A stretch of DNA of 13,336 nt from Methanomicrobiales archaeon (GTDB taxonomy: Archaea; Halobacteriota; Methanomicrobia; Methanomicrobiales; Methanospirillaceae), in contig JADGNL010000210.1 in assembly GCA_017883495.1 (NCBI GenBank), positions 1-13,336 on the forward strand, in the 5' to 3' direction. The translations under genes and the position numbers were made by a program. Positions 1-6,276 of the stretch are shown here, piece by piece; within the stretch, counting starts at the first letter, position 1, and each line of letters begins with the position of its first letter. The notes under the pieces were generated by a model. That model was given only the letters and a program-made list of their open reading frames with translations, had not been told where the DNA came from and ran no database searches.

Positions 1-1
1 C

Positions 2-253
2 CCCCTCGGGGGGATGGCACTCGCGCCGTCCGACTTCGGGGCGATGGCACGCCTCGTGCTCGAGGCCGCGGGCCGGCCGCCCGCGCTCGTGCTCGAGGGC
101 GGGTACGGCCCGCGCCACGGCGAGGCCGTCGCGGCGATCCTCGGTGCGCTCGCGGGCGGCGACGCTCCGGCCGCACCGGGCGAGCCGCGCCCCGAGACCC
201 GGCACGTCGCCGCATTCCTGGCTGCGGGCTCGCCGCTGCTCGACGGCAGCTAG
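2..253 (+). CDS. Histone deacetylase / AcuC-like family protein, C-terminal part (5' end outside window)
   Basis: The frame is open from the first bases and ends at TAG 251-253, so only about 83 C-terminal residues are present. It begins PLGGM, then has a helix-rich stretch with the motif LVLEGGYG. This is the conserved C-terminal signature of class II histone deacetylase / acetoin-utilisation-type hydrolases, in which the Gly-Gly-Tyr segment lines the active site. These are zinc-dependent deacetylases of acyl-lysine or small acylated amines; the substrate of prokaryotic members is usually unknown. The zinc ligands lie upstream and cannot be checked. The ATG at 14 is internal to the conserved motif and is not the true start. 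The family call is fairly secure; the exact function is not. Confidence 0.8.
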   Translation, partial: PLGGMALAPSDFGAMARLVLEAAGRPPALVLEGGYGPRHGEAVAAILGALAGGDAPAAPGEPRPETRHVAAFLAAGSPLLDGS

Positions 254-273
254 TCCGACCGCGGCGTCGAATT

Positions 274-344
274 CCGGCGCAGGTTGATCGCGAACGCCTC
301 GATCGAGATGCTCCTGCTCGTGAATGGACGAGCACCTGCGCGGG
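274..344. repeat. Nested inverted repeats, possible structured RNA or regulatory dyad
   Basis: An outer pair, GCGCAGGT (277-284) and ACCTGCGC (334-341), is perfectly complementary and extends past one mismatch by two more pairs (274-275 with 343-344). Inside it, TGCTCGT (315-321) and ACGAGCA (328-334) form a perfect 7-bp hairpin with a 6-nt loop, directly abutting the outer stem. The palindrome CTCGATCGAG (298-307) sits in the remaining arm. No T-run follows on either strand, so it is not a plain terminator. Strand and role are unknown. Confidence 0.4.
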
Positions 345-500
345 CCGTGACGAGTATGATCGGGGCGGCCATGGCCAGGGCGCAAACATTCCGTCGGGCC
401 AGATCGTAGCATCAGGAAGGCAGAGGGAGGCCATCATAGCGTTCGGCGATCATGTGGTCTGTTCCGATAGAGCCCCACTTGGCCTCGTGTGGCAAAAGGC

Positions 501-507
501 TAAATAC
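501..507 (+). promoter_or_regulatory. TATA-like box for the DUF1328 gene
   Basis: TAAATAC, preceded by the purine-rich GCAAAAGG, which fits a BRE. It would place transcription start near 527-530 and give a 5' leader of about 35 nt carrying the ribosome binding site at 555-560. Confidence 0.5.
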
Positions 508-564
508 CTGGAGCGCCATCGAGCAATGTGACTTTGGTCGAAACACCAAGGAACGGAGGTAAAA

Positions 565-723
565 ATGGCTAGTCTGCTCTATCTGGCGATAGTGTTCTTC
601 GTACTCGCCATCGTTGCGGCCATACTCGGCGCCGGGCGCGTGGCGGGGCTCTCGATGGACATCGCGAAATGGCTCGTGATCATCTTCATCGTACTGGCGA
701 TCATCTCGTTGCTGGTGCCGTGA
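565..723 (+). CDS. DUF1328 / UPF0391 (YtjA-like) small membrane protein
   Basis: A 52-residue protein starting at ATG 565 and ending at TGA 721. A strong Shine-Dalgarno GGAGGT (555-560) sits 4 nt before the start. Two hydrophobic helices (about residues 3-21 and 36-51) flank the short linker GAGRVAGLSMDIAKW. This pattern of helix, G-x-A-G-x-x-A-like linker, I-A-K and second helix is that of the DUF1328 family, tiny inner-membrane proteins of about 50-55 residues. Their function is not established, though some bacterial members are stress-linked. The gene is easily missed because of its length. It stands alone, with its own promoter and a following terminator, and converges on the UbiA gene. 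Family assignment is by motif pattern only. Confidence 0.8.
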   Translation: MASLLYLAIVFFVLAIVAAILGAGRVAGLSMDIAKWLVIIFIVLAIISLLVP

Positions 724-772
724 CGGGAAGCCGTCGGTGACGGTGTTCCGTCCACGTCCCCTCTCTCTTTTT
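722..772 (+). terminator. Tandem hairpins plus T-run after the DUF1328 gene
   Basis: GACGG-GAAG-CCGTC (722-735) and GACGG-TGTT-CCGTC (739-752) are two perfect 5-bp hairpins built from the same arms. The central CCGTC/GACGG can also pair with each other (731-743). A pyrimidine tract ending in TTTTT (about 759-772) follows, as expected of an archaeal intrinsic terminator. It overlaps the end of the convergent prenyltransferase gene. Confidence 0.55.
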
Positions 773-1670
773 ACCGTGCCGCTACAAGAGCGACGCCGAG
801 GCCGATCATGAGCAGGTTCAGGGCAGCCATGTGCCGTCCGCATACACGTATCGCACCATCTCTGCCGGGGGCCGGGCGCACGGTCGCGATGACGGCCGAG
901 GCGAACGGCAGCGATGAGAGCGCGAGGCCGGCGAGGGCGGCCGGAAGCGGCCCGATTCCGTTCGCGGCGAGGACGGCGTAGACGGCCATGGCCGCCCCCG
1001 TGCCGACGAGCATACCGCGTACGGCCCCGGCCCGGCCGTGGCGGACCGTGAAGTTTCTCCGACCGGCGGCAGTGTCGGCCTCGAGATCGGGGAGCTCCAC
1101 GGCGAGGATGAACGAGAAACCCAGCAGGAGGAGGGGCAGCGCGAGTGGAACGAACCCGGCGTCGAGGCTTCCTGCCGCGGCCGCGTACCCGAAGCCGGGC
1201 ATGAGCACGAACGCGAGGGCGGTCGAGACCTCGCCCAGTCCCCGGCCCGAGAACCGCAGCGGCGGGGCCGAATACACCCACCCGAGCAGGAGCGCGGCGA
1301 CGATGAGCCCGGCGAACCAGGGGTTCGGGCCGAATGCGAGCCAGTAGACACCGGTGCCGAGCAGGGAGAGCGCCGAGAGGCCGATCCCCAGGGCCAGCGC
1401 TGTCGGCGCCAGCTCCGGGTCCGCCTGGAGCACGCCGGACCCGCCCGAGAACGGCGTCGGCGTGCCGTGGCGGTCGTCCTCGCGGTCGAAGGAGTCGTTG
1501 ACGGCATGGATGGATAGATGGCCGACGAACATGCAGAGGTACGCGGCCGCCAGTGCAACGGGAGACAGCACGGCGCCGAGCGCGGACGCGTAGAGCGCCC
1601 CGACCGCGAAGAGGATGAGCCCGATGACGGCGAACTGTGGCCGCAGAAGGCGAACGAGGACGGGAAACAT
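771..1670 (-). CDS. UbiA-family prenyltransferase (MenA-like)
   Basis: A 299-residue integral membrane protein starting at the ATG complementary to 1668-1670. The frame stays open upstream, but that part is antisense to the amidotransferase gene and lacks family features. The N-terminus has the LRPQF motif. The first aspartate-rich motif is NDSFDREDD (N58 to D66) and is followed by FSGGSGVLQ. YSAPPLRF (about 133-140) and the second motif DLEAD (195-199) come next, with about eight hydrophobic helices in all. UbiA enzymes attach polyprenyl chains to aromatic or other acceptors in the membrane, using Mg2+ bound by the two Asp motifs. The GGSGV segment resembles MenA-type naphthoate prenyltransferases more than archaeal digeranylgeranylglyceryl-phosphate synthases. 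The acceptor here is unknown. No clear ribosome binding site is visible. Confidence 0.85.
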   Translation of the reverse strand: MFPVLVRLLRPQFAVIGLILFAVGALYASALGAVLSPVALAAAYLCMFVGHLSIHAVNDSFDREDDRHGTPTPFSGGSGVLQADPELAPTALALGIGLSALSLLGTGVYWLAFGPNPWFAGLIVAALLLGWVYSAPPLRFSGRGLGEVSTALAFVLMPGFGYAAAAGSLDAGFVPLALPLLLLGFSFILAVELPDLEADTAAGRRNFTVRHGRAGAVRGMLVGTGAAMAVYAVLAANGIGPLPAALAGLALSSLPFASAVIATVRPAPGRDGAIRVCGRHMAALNLLMIGLGVALVAAR

Positions 1671-1701
1671 TGAACCGGGGGGGATGATAACCCGGAAGGA
1701 G

Positions 1702-2349
1702 ATGAAGGTTGCCGTCCTCCTGCACGACCCGACCGAACCGGCCGGCGTGATCGAGGAGCTGCTCGCCGCGAGGGGGCATTCGGCCGCGATCGTCCGCCTC
1801 GACGAGACGAACGAGTTTCCCGGCTGGATCGGAGACGCGGCGCTCGTCCTGATGGGCGGGTCCATGTCGACGAACGACGAGAGTGCGTATCCCTGGCTGA
1901 TAGAGGAGAAAGCACTGGTCCGGGACGCCGTTGGAGACGGTCGCCCCGTGCTCGGGGTCTGTCTGGGCGCCCAGCTGATCGCCTCGGCGCTCGGTGCCCG
2001 GGTCTATCGATCGGTTCGGGAGATCGGTTGGGAGACGCTCACCGGTCTGTCGGACCAGCAGCTCTTTCCGGGAACGTTCTCGGCCTTCGAGCTCCATGGC
2101 GAGACCTTCGATCTCCCTGCCGGGGCCGTCCTGCTCGCGACCGGCGAGCACGTGCCGCACCAGGCCTTCGCGGTCGGTTCGGCCGTCGGGCTCCAGTTCC
2201 ATCTCGAGGCGACGGCGCCGATGATCGCGGCGTGGACTGCCGATCTGCCGGAGACGGAGCAGGAGCGCTGTGCCGCCGAGACCGAACGAGACGCCCGGGA
2301 GGCTCACCGCCTCTGCGGAGCCGTGCTCGATTACGTCCTTCGCCGGTAG
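1702..2349 (+). CDS. Class I glutamine amidotransferase (GMP-synthase-like, stand-alone)
   Basis: A 215-residue single-domain protein of the GATase1 fold. The nucleophile elbow GVCLGAQ carries C87, and the QFHLEA motif carries H167 and E169, completing the Cys-His-Glu triad. LVLMGGSMS (about 48-56) is the usual oxyanion strand. The family releases ammonia from glutamine for an acceptor domain; stand-alone GMP-synthase-like members are often poorly characterised, and no acceptor subunit is next to it. I chose ATG 1702 because homology begins at MKVAVLLHD; ATG 1684, after a G-run, would add six residues (MITRKE) and is a real alternative. The gene is divergent from the prenyltransferase with 31 bp between starts, and its last 19 bp overlap the end of the convergent zinc-finger gene. 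Confidence 0.85.
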   Translation: MKVAVLLHDPTEPAGVIEELLAARGHSAAIVRLDETNEFPGWIGDAALVLMGGSMSTNDESAYPWLIEEKALVRDAVGDGRPVLGVCLGAQLIASALGARVYRSVREIGWETLTGLSDQQLFPGTFSAFELHGETFDLPAGAVLLATGEHVPHQAFAVGSAVGLQFHLEATAPMIAAWTADLPETEQERCAAETERDAREAHRLCGAVLDYVLRR

Positions 2350-2942
2350 GTCGTCGGCTCGCGTTCGAACCGCCCGTAGATCCGCCGGACGCGGCGCGCG
2401 AGCGTCTTCCAGCCTTCCTTCCGGAGCACGGGGCCGTCGCGGAGCTTGATGTGCGAGATCCGGACCTTCTTTCCGCCGAAGGTGTAGACCTCGCCGACCG
2501 CGAAGACCTCCTCGCCGTCGGCCCGCTGGTAGAGCGGGATCGTCTCGCGGCCGCGGTGGACCGAGACCGGGACCACCACGTCCTCGACCACGCGGGTCCA
2601 GAGGGTCACGATCGCATCGGCCCGCGCCCGGGGCACGCGCCCGCCGCCGACGGCCTCGATCGAGCTGATCTCGACACCGGCCGCTTCGTCTCCCTCGCCC
2701 TCGGCCACGAAGAGATCGCCGACCTCGACCATGTCCGACGGCATCAGCTCGATCGTGCCCGTAGCCGATTCGGTCCCGGCCGAGACGATCGCGCGGACCC
2801 TGAGCGGCTCGGGCTCGGCCTCGCGGGGCGCATGGTGGACGTGGCCGCAGGCCGTACATTTGAGCAGGAGATCGTGGGACTCGCGCAGGACCTCCTGGTC
2901 GGCCTCGTCGCCGCAACCGGGGCAGCGCAGGTTCACTTCCAT
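2331..2942 (-). CDS. HVO_0476-family zinc-ribbon protein
   Basis: A 203-residue protein. The N-terminus is a zinc ribbon with CPGC (C7, C10) and CTAC (C29, C32). A beta-rich region of about 150 residues follows, containing GKKVRISHIKLRDG, and the basic tail ends in YRRRT. This combination matches the archaeal family named after Haloferax HVO_0476. Its role is unknown; nucleic-acid or protein binding through the ribbon is an inference. I chose the ATG at 2942; a TTG two codons upstream (2948) is in frame. A TATA-like box centred 30 bp upstream puts transcription start at about the start codon, and there is no ribosome binding site, so the mRNA is probably leaderless. The 3' end overlaps the amidotransferase gene by 19 bp. 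Confidence 0.8.
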   Translation of the reverse strand: MEVNLRCPGCGDEADQEVLRESHDLLLKCTACGHVHHAPREAEPEPLRVRAIVSAGTESATGTIELMPSDMVEVGDLFVAEGEGDEAAGVEISSIEAVGGGRVPRARADAIVTLWTRVVEDVVVPVSVHRGRETIPLYQRADGEEVFAVGEVYTFGGKKVRISHIKLRDGPVLRKEGWKTLARRVRRIYGRFEREPTTYRRRT

Positions 2943-2968
2943 GGCCAAACGATTGGGAGGGAGCGGGA

Positions 2969-2975
2969 GTTAAAC
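2969..2975 (-). promoter_or_regulatory. TATA-like box for the zinc-ribbon gene
   Basis: GTTTAAC on the minus strand, centred 30 bp before the ATG at 2942. With the usual 25-nt spacing, transcription would start within a few bases of the start codon. Confidence 0.45.
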
Positions 2976-2979
2976 CTGC

Positions 2980-2991
2980 GGGTCGCGACCC
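2980..2991. repeat. 12-bp perfect palindrome between corA and the zinc-ribbon promoter
   Basis: GGGTCGCGACCC lies just past the corA stop codon and just upstream of the TATA-like box of the zinc-ribbon gene. It could be a weak terminator hairpin for corA (only TTT follows on the minus strand) or an operator next to the BRE position. Confidence 0.35.
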
Positions 2992-2994
2992 CCT

Positions 2995-3927
2995 TCAGAA
3001 GAGGTTGCCGCGCCAGAAGATGACGATCCCGAGCGTGCAGAGGAACGCGGTGAGTCCGACCACCAGGAGGAACGCTTCGGGCGAGGACTGGAAGGGTATG
3101 GGCACGTTCATCCCGAAGAACGACGAGACGACCGTCGGAATCATCAGGATGATCGTGATCGTGGTGAGCGTCTTGACCACGGTGTTCAGGTTATTGTTGA
3201 TCAGGGAGGCGAACGCGTCCATCATTCCCGACAGAATCTCGGAGTAGATCTTGGCCATGTCCATGGCCTGCTTGTTCTCGACGATCACCTCGTCGAGCAG
3301 GTCCTGGTCGTCCTGCTCCATCTGCGAGTATTTCGCGTTGTGGAACTTCTCCATCATGAACGCGTTCGACCGGAGCGAGGTCGTGATGAAGACCAGGCAC
3401 TTCTCGAGGTTCAGGAGCCGGATCAGCTGCTCGTTCCGGGTCGCACGGTGGAGGTCTTTCTGCACGTTGTCTGTGACCCGGTTGATGTCCCGGAGGTACC
3501 GGAGGAAGAGGAGCGTGGTCCGCAGGAAGAGCTGGAGGATGAACCGGGTCCGGTCCTGGGTCGCGAAGTTCCGGACCCGCTCCTGCTTGAAGTCGCCGAT
3601 CACCTCGGCGTCGATGGCCGAGACCGTGATCACCAGATCGCCGACCAGGATAATCCCGATGGGGAGGGTCGTGACCGGGATCTCATCGGCCCACGAGTCG
3701 AGGTGAGGAACACGGACCACGATCAGGCGGGCGCCGTCCTCGGTCTCGAGCCGGGCCCGCTCGTCGGGGTCGAGCGGGTCCGTCAGAAAGTCGAGCGGGA
3801 TCCCGAACCGTTCCACGAGCAGGGCCAATTCCTGGTTGCTCGGATTCGAGACGTGCACCCAGGATCCCGCGACGAAATCGTCGACGGTCAGGAGCCCCTC
3901 GCTCGTGGATTTGTAGATCGTGATCAC
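2995..3927 (-). CDS. corA: CorA-family divalent metal ion transporter
   Basis: A 310-residue protein of typical CorA length. The long N-terminal cytoplasmic domain (1 to about 245) ends in extended helices rich in charged residues (about 115-245). Two C-terminal membrane helices follow (about 250-271 and 284-305), separated by the signature GMN (272-274) in FFGMNVP. CorA proteins form pentameric channels for Mg2+, and some members carry Co2+, Ni2+ or Zn2+; the selectivity here cannot be read from sequence. The start is GTG (3925-3927), supported by the Shine-Dalgarno GAGGTGA 4 nt upstream. Base composition is slightly less GC-rich and the gene has fewer long antisense frames than its neighbours. 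It is transcribed alone, downstream of the HD gene with a 188-bp spacer. Confidence 0.92.
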   Translation of the reverse strand: MITIYKSTSEGLLTVDDFVAGSWVHVSNPSNQELALLVERFGIPLDFLTDPLDPDERARLETEDGARLIVVRVPHLDSWADEIPVTTLPIGIILVGDLVITVSAIDAEVIGDFKQERVRNFATQDRTRFILQLFLRTTLLFLRYLRDINRVTDNVQKDLHRATRNEQLIRLLNLEKCLVFITTSLRSNAFMMEKFHNAKYSQMEQDDQDLLDEVIVENKQAMDMAKIYSEILSGMMDAFASLINNNLNTVVKTLTTITIILMIPTVVSSFFGMNVPIPFQSSPEAFLLVVGLTAFLCTLGIVIFWRGNLF

Positions 3928-3931
3928 GCTC

Positions 3932-3938
3932 TCACCTC
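3932..3938 (-). promoter_or_regulatory. Shine-Dalgarno fixing the GTG start of corA
   Basis: GAGGTGA on the minus strand, four bases before GTG 3927. It decides for a GTG start and marks corA as a leadered gene, in contrast to several neighbours. Confidence 0.6.
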
Positions 3939-4063
3939 TTTCCCGGGCTCAATCGCCTGCCGGTGTTCTCACCTCGAATATCGTGTGCGCGGCCGTTATG
4001 GCATCCGTTTCGCGATAGCCACGGATAATGGTGCGGAATCGGAAAATGCAGCGACCAGAGGAC

Positions 4064-4071
4064 GTATATTC
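4064..4071 (-). promoter_or_regulatory. Candidate TATA box for corA
   Basis: GAATATAC on the minus strand, preceded by the T-rich CACCTTTTTCT. Transcription would start near 4042 and give a 5' leader of about 115 nt, long for this window. A weaker box, GATATTC at about 3978-3984, would give a leader of roughly 30 nt and cannot be excluded. Confidence 0.4.
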
Positions 4072-4095
4072 AGAAAAAGGTGCGTCTTCTTTGGT

Positions 4096-4117
4096 AAAAG
4101 GGCTTTGGATCGGCCCT
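4096..4117 (-). terminator. Short hairpin plus T-run at the end of the HD gene
   Basis: On the minus strand AGGGC (4117-4113) can pair with GCCCT (4103-4099) across a 9-nt loop, and TTTT (4099-4096) follows. The stem overlaps the TAG stop codon. Only five pairs, so weak. Confidence 0.35.
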
Positions 4118-5336
4118 AGAGAGGCAGCCGCTCCTGCAGGGTCGCGGGCCGGATGCGGAGGTGATCGATGGCGGCGGCGGCGACCGCGTCCAGGACGTCG
4201 GGAGGCGCGTACACGCCGAGCCGCCACTGTCCGCGCCGGGTCTCGTTGAGCATCCGGACCATGGGCGACCGCTCCTCGAGCGGGAGCGTGCCCGAGCCGC
4301 TCCGGATCCGGACCTCCATGGAGAGGTCGCGCGGGAACGGGGGCGCGTCCACGATCACCTGCTCCGGGCCCACGCCGGCCGTCTCGGCGATCGCCCGTGC
4401 CGCCGCGAGGGCGTGGGCCGGGTCGGAGGCGGTCTGGAGCGAGGCCCAGTTGACCTGCTCGCGCCCGACGTAGACGGCGCGCTTGTAGAGCCGGCGGGTC
4501 GTGATCCTTCGAGCGAGGGCGCGGGCACCGGCCTGCGGCGACCCGAGGAGGGCCTGCATGCAGCCTCCGTCGTCGTTGGAGAGGAGGACCCCGGCCTGTT
4601 CGCGCCCGCCGGCGCCGGCGAGGTGGAGGTGAAGGGCGAGCGCGAACATGCCTTCGGCGATACGGGCGACGTGGTGAAAGTAGACCGACGGACGCATCAG
4701 GGTCCGGGCGACGAGAAGGGACTCGGCCGCCGCGATTCCGCCCTCGTCGATGGCGAGCCCGTGGCCGGTGATCCGGACGGAGCGGATCAGTCGCTCGGCG
4801 TCGACCGTCCCGTACGGCACGCCCGTGTAATGCGCGTCACGCTTGAGATAGTCCATCCGGTCCACGTCGAGCTCGCCCTGGATGATCCCGGCGAGCGGGT
4901 GGTCGCCCGCGACGAGCCGGCAGGCCTCGGCGGGGTCGACCCCGGCCTCGTCCAGGAGGCGGGCCGCGCCCGAGGCCTCGACGAGCTCCGCGATCTCCTG
5001 GTGGCCGCGGCCGAGCCGGGCGTAGAGGAACGGCTCGGTGGCGTGGCTGTACGGCCCATGGCCGACGTCGTGGAGGAGCGCGGCCGCGGTCACGGTGCGG
5101 GCCGCGCCCGGGTCGAGCTCGAGCTGGGCGCAGAGCCGGCGGGCGAGGTGCATGGCCCCGAGCGAGTGCTCGAAGCGGGTGTGGTTCGCGCCGGGGTAGA
5201 CGAGGTACGCGAACCCGAGCTGCCGGATCTGGCGGAGGCGCTGGAGGAGGGGTGCGTCCACGAGCGGGAGGAGTGCGGGCTCGACCTCGATGTACCCGTG
5301 GACCGGGTCCCGGACCGACTTCGTCCCTGCCGCCAT
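4116..5336 (-). CDS. HD-domain phosphohydrolase, SAMHD1 / dGTPase-like
   Basis: A 406-residue soluble protein beginning MAAGTKSVRDPVHGYIEV, the usual N-terminus of archaeal SAMHD1-like HD proteins. Metal-site motifs occur in order: RFEHSLG (H57), LLHDVGHGPYSH (H89, D90) and ELDVDRMDYLKRD (D159). These match the H...HD...D metal site of SAMHD1-type dNTP triphosphohydrolases. The family typically hydrolyses dNTPs, affecting nucleotide pools or defending against foreign DNA; the substrate here is unproven. The frame is open 63 codons further upstream, but that part is antisense to cofD and has no family similarity. A TATA-like box 27-28 bp before the ATG and the lack of a ribosome binding site point to a leaderless mRNA. 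It is divergent from cofD across a 40-bp gap. Confidence 0.88.
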   Translation of the reverse strand: MAAGTKSVRDPVHGYIEVEPALLPLVDAPLLQRLRQIRQLGFAYLVYPGANHTRFEHSLGAMHLARRLCAQLELDPGAARTVTAAALLHDVGHGPYSHATEPFLYARLGRGHQEIAELVEASGAARLLDEAGVDPAEACRLVAGDHPLAGIIQGELDVDRMDYLKRDAHYTGVPYGTVDAERLIRSVRITGHGLAIDEGGIAAAESLLVARTLMRPSVYFHHVARIAEGMFALALHLHLAGAGGREQAGVLLSNDDGGCMQALLGSPQAGARALARRITTRRLYKRAVYVGREQVNWASLQTASDPAHALAAARAIAETAGVGPEQVIVDAPPFPRDLSMEVRIRSGSGTLPLEERSPMVRMLNETRRGQWRLGVYAPPDVLDAVAAAAIDHLRIRPATLQERLPL

Positions 5337-5345
5337 CGGGATCAG

Positions 5346-5352
5346 CTTAACC
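5346..5352 (+). promoter_or_regulatory. Candidate TATA element for cofD
   Basis: CTTAACC on the plus strand, centred about 28 bp before ATG 5377, which would give an essentially leaderless cofD transcript. The sequence is a poor TATA match, so the assignment rests mainly on spacing. Confidence 0.3.
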
Positions 5353-5359
5353 GTCCCGG

Positions 5360-5367
5360 CATATAAG
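5360..5367 (-). promoter_or_regulatory. TATA box for the HD-domain gene
   Basis: CTTATATG on the minus strand, within the near-palindrome GCATATAAGC (5359-5368). It is centred 27-28 bp before the ATG at 5336, the spacing expected for a leaderless archaeal mRNA. On the plus strand the same box is too close (about 13 bp) to cofD's ATG to serve it without moving the start. Confidence 0.55.
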
Positions 5368-5376
5368 CGATCAGGG

Positions 5377-6276
5377 ATGATCACCGTTCTCTCGGGAGGA
5401 ACGGGAACCCCGAAACTCCTGCGGGGCCTCCGCCAACGCCTCTCCGACCGCGATCTGGCCGTGGTCGTGAACACGGGCGAGGACTGCTGGGTCACGGGCG
5501 GACATCTCTCGCCCGACGTGGACACGGTCCTCTACCTCTGCGCGGGCCTCCTGAACGAGCAGACCTGGTGGGGGATTGCGGAGGACACGTTCGCGTGCCA
5601 CGAGGCCCTCCGGTCCCTCGGCGAGGAGGAGGTGGTCCGGATCGGCGACCGCGACCGCGCGGTCCAGCTCCTCCGCGGCGAGCTCCTCCGGCGGGGCATG
5701 ACGCTCACGGGCGCGACCGACCTCATCGCGGCGCGGCTCGGGGTCGGCGTCCGGGTGCTGCCCATGGCCGACGAGCCGTACGCGACGCACGTCCTGACCG
5801 ACGAGGGGCGGCTCCACTTTCAGGAGTGGTGGGTCCGGTACCGCGGCGGCATTTCTCCGCGCGGCATCGTCTGGGAGCCCGTTGCGCCGCCGCCCGCGAC
5901 CTCCGAGGTGCTCGCGGCCCTTCGCGAGGCCGACGCCGTGGTGATCGGGCCGTCGAACCCGGTCACGTCGATCGGCCCGATCCTCGCCTGCGGCGGGGTC
6001 CGCGAGGCGCTCCGCGACGCGTTCGTGGTCGCCGTCTCGCCGTTCATCGGGGACGCGCCCGTGAGCGGACCCGCGGGCGCGCTGATGGCCGCGTGCGGGT
6101 TCGAGCCCACGTCCCGCGGCGTTCTCTCCCTGTACGCCGAGTTCTGCGACGTTTTCGTCCAGGACGTCCGCGATCCGGTCGCGGTCCCGGGCGCGGTCCG
6201 GGCCGACACGCTCATGACCGACGCGGCCCGGAGCGAGGTGCTCGCGGAGGTCGTGCTCGACCTCGCCCGCCGCTAG
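5377..6276 (+). CDS. cofD: 2-phospho-L-lactate transferase (coenzyme F420 biosynthesis)
   Basis: A 299-residue protein beginning MITVLSGGTGTPKLLRGL, the CofD nucleotide-binding N-terminus. NTGED (32-36), SPDVDTVLY (45-53), the TGATDL region (111-116) and GPSNPVTSI follow, all typical. CofD transfers the phospholactyl (or related) group from its guanosine diphosphate carrier to the deazaflavin Fo, making F420-0, the hydride carrier of hydrogenotrophic methanogenesis. Length is normal. Homology fixes the start at ATG 5377, with no well-spaced ribosome binding site, so the mRNA may be leaderless. It is divergent from the HD gene. Its TAG overlaps the TAG of the convergent methyltransferase in a shared CTAG. 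No other F420 genes are in the window. Confidence 0.95.
   Translation: MITVLSGGTGTPKLLRGLRQRLSDRDLAVVVNTGEDCWVTGGHLSPDVDTVLYLCAGLLNEQTWWGIAEDTFACHEALRSLGEEEVVRIGDRDRAVQLLRGELLRRGMTLTGATDLIAARLGVGVRVLPMADEPYATHVLTDEGRLHFQEWWVRYRGGISPRGIVWEPVAPPPATSEVLAALREADAVVIGPSNPVTSIGPILACGGVREALRDAFVVAVSPFIGDAPVSGPAGALMAACGFEPTSRGVLSLYAEFCDVFVQDVRDPVAVPGAVRADTLMTDAARSEVLAEVVLDLARR

Larger units (their letters stand above)
254..564. other. Gene-free stretch between the HDAC-like gene and the DUF1328 gene
   Basis: I see no convincing protein or known RNA gene here. The longest plus-strand start (ATG 308) gives only about 33 residues of low complexity. The left half is GC-rich and holds the nested dyad at 274-344 and the palindrome GGCCATGGCC at 367-376. 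The right half, from about 400, is richer in A and T and leads into the TATA-like box at 501-507 and the ribosome binding site of the next gene. Confidence 0.5.

Noticed and set aside
308..409. Short plus-strand frame starting at ATG 308
   Set aside because: About 33 residues, no ribosome binding site, and overlapping the inverted repeats.
412..2916. 834-codon open frame on the minus strand
   Set aside because: It runs antisense or out of frame through four better-supported genes, is arginine/glycine-rich, and shows no family motifs; a GC-rich shadow.
4161..5366. 401-codon plus-strand frame
   Set aside because: It lies entirely antisense to the HD gene, whose catalytic motifs are intact.
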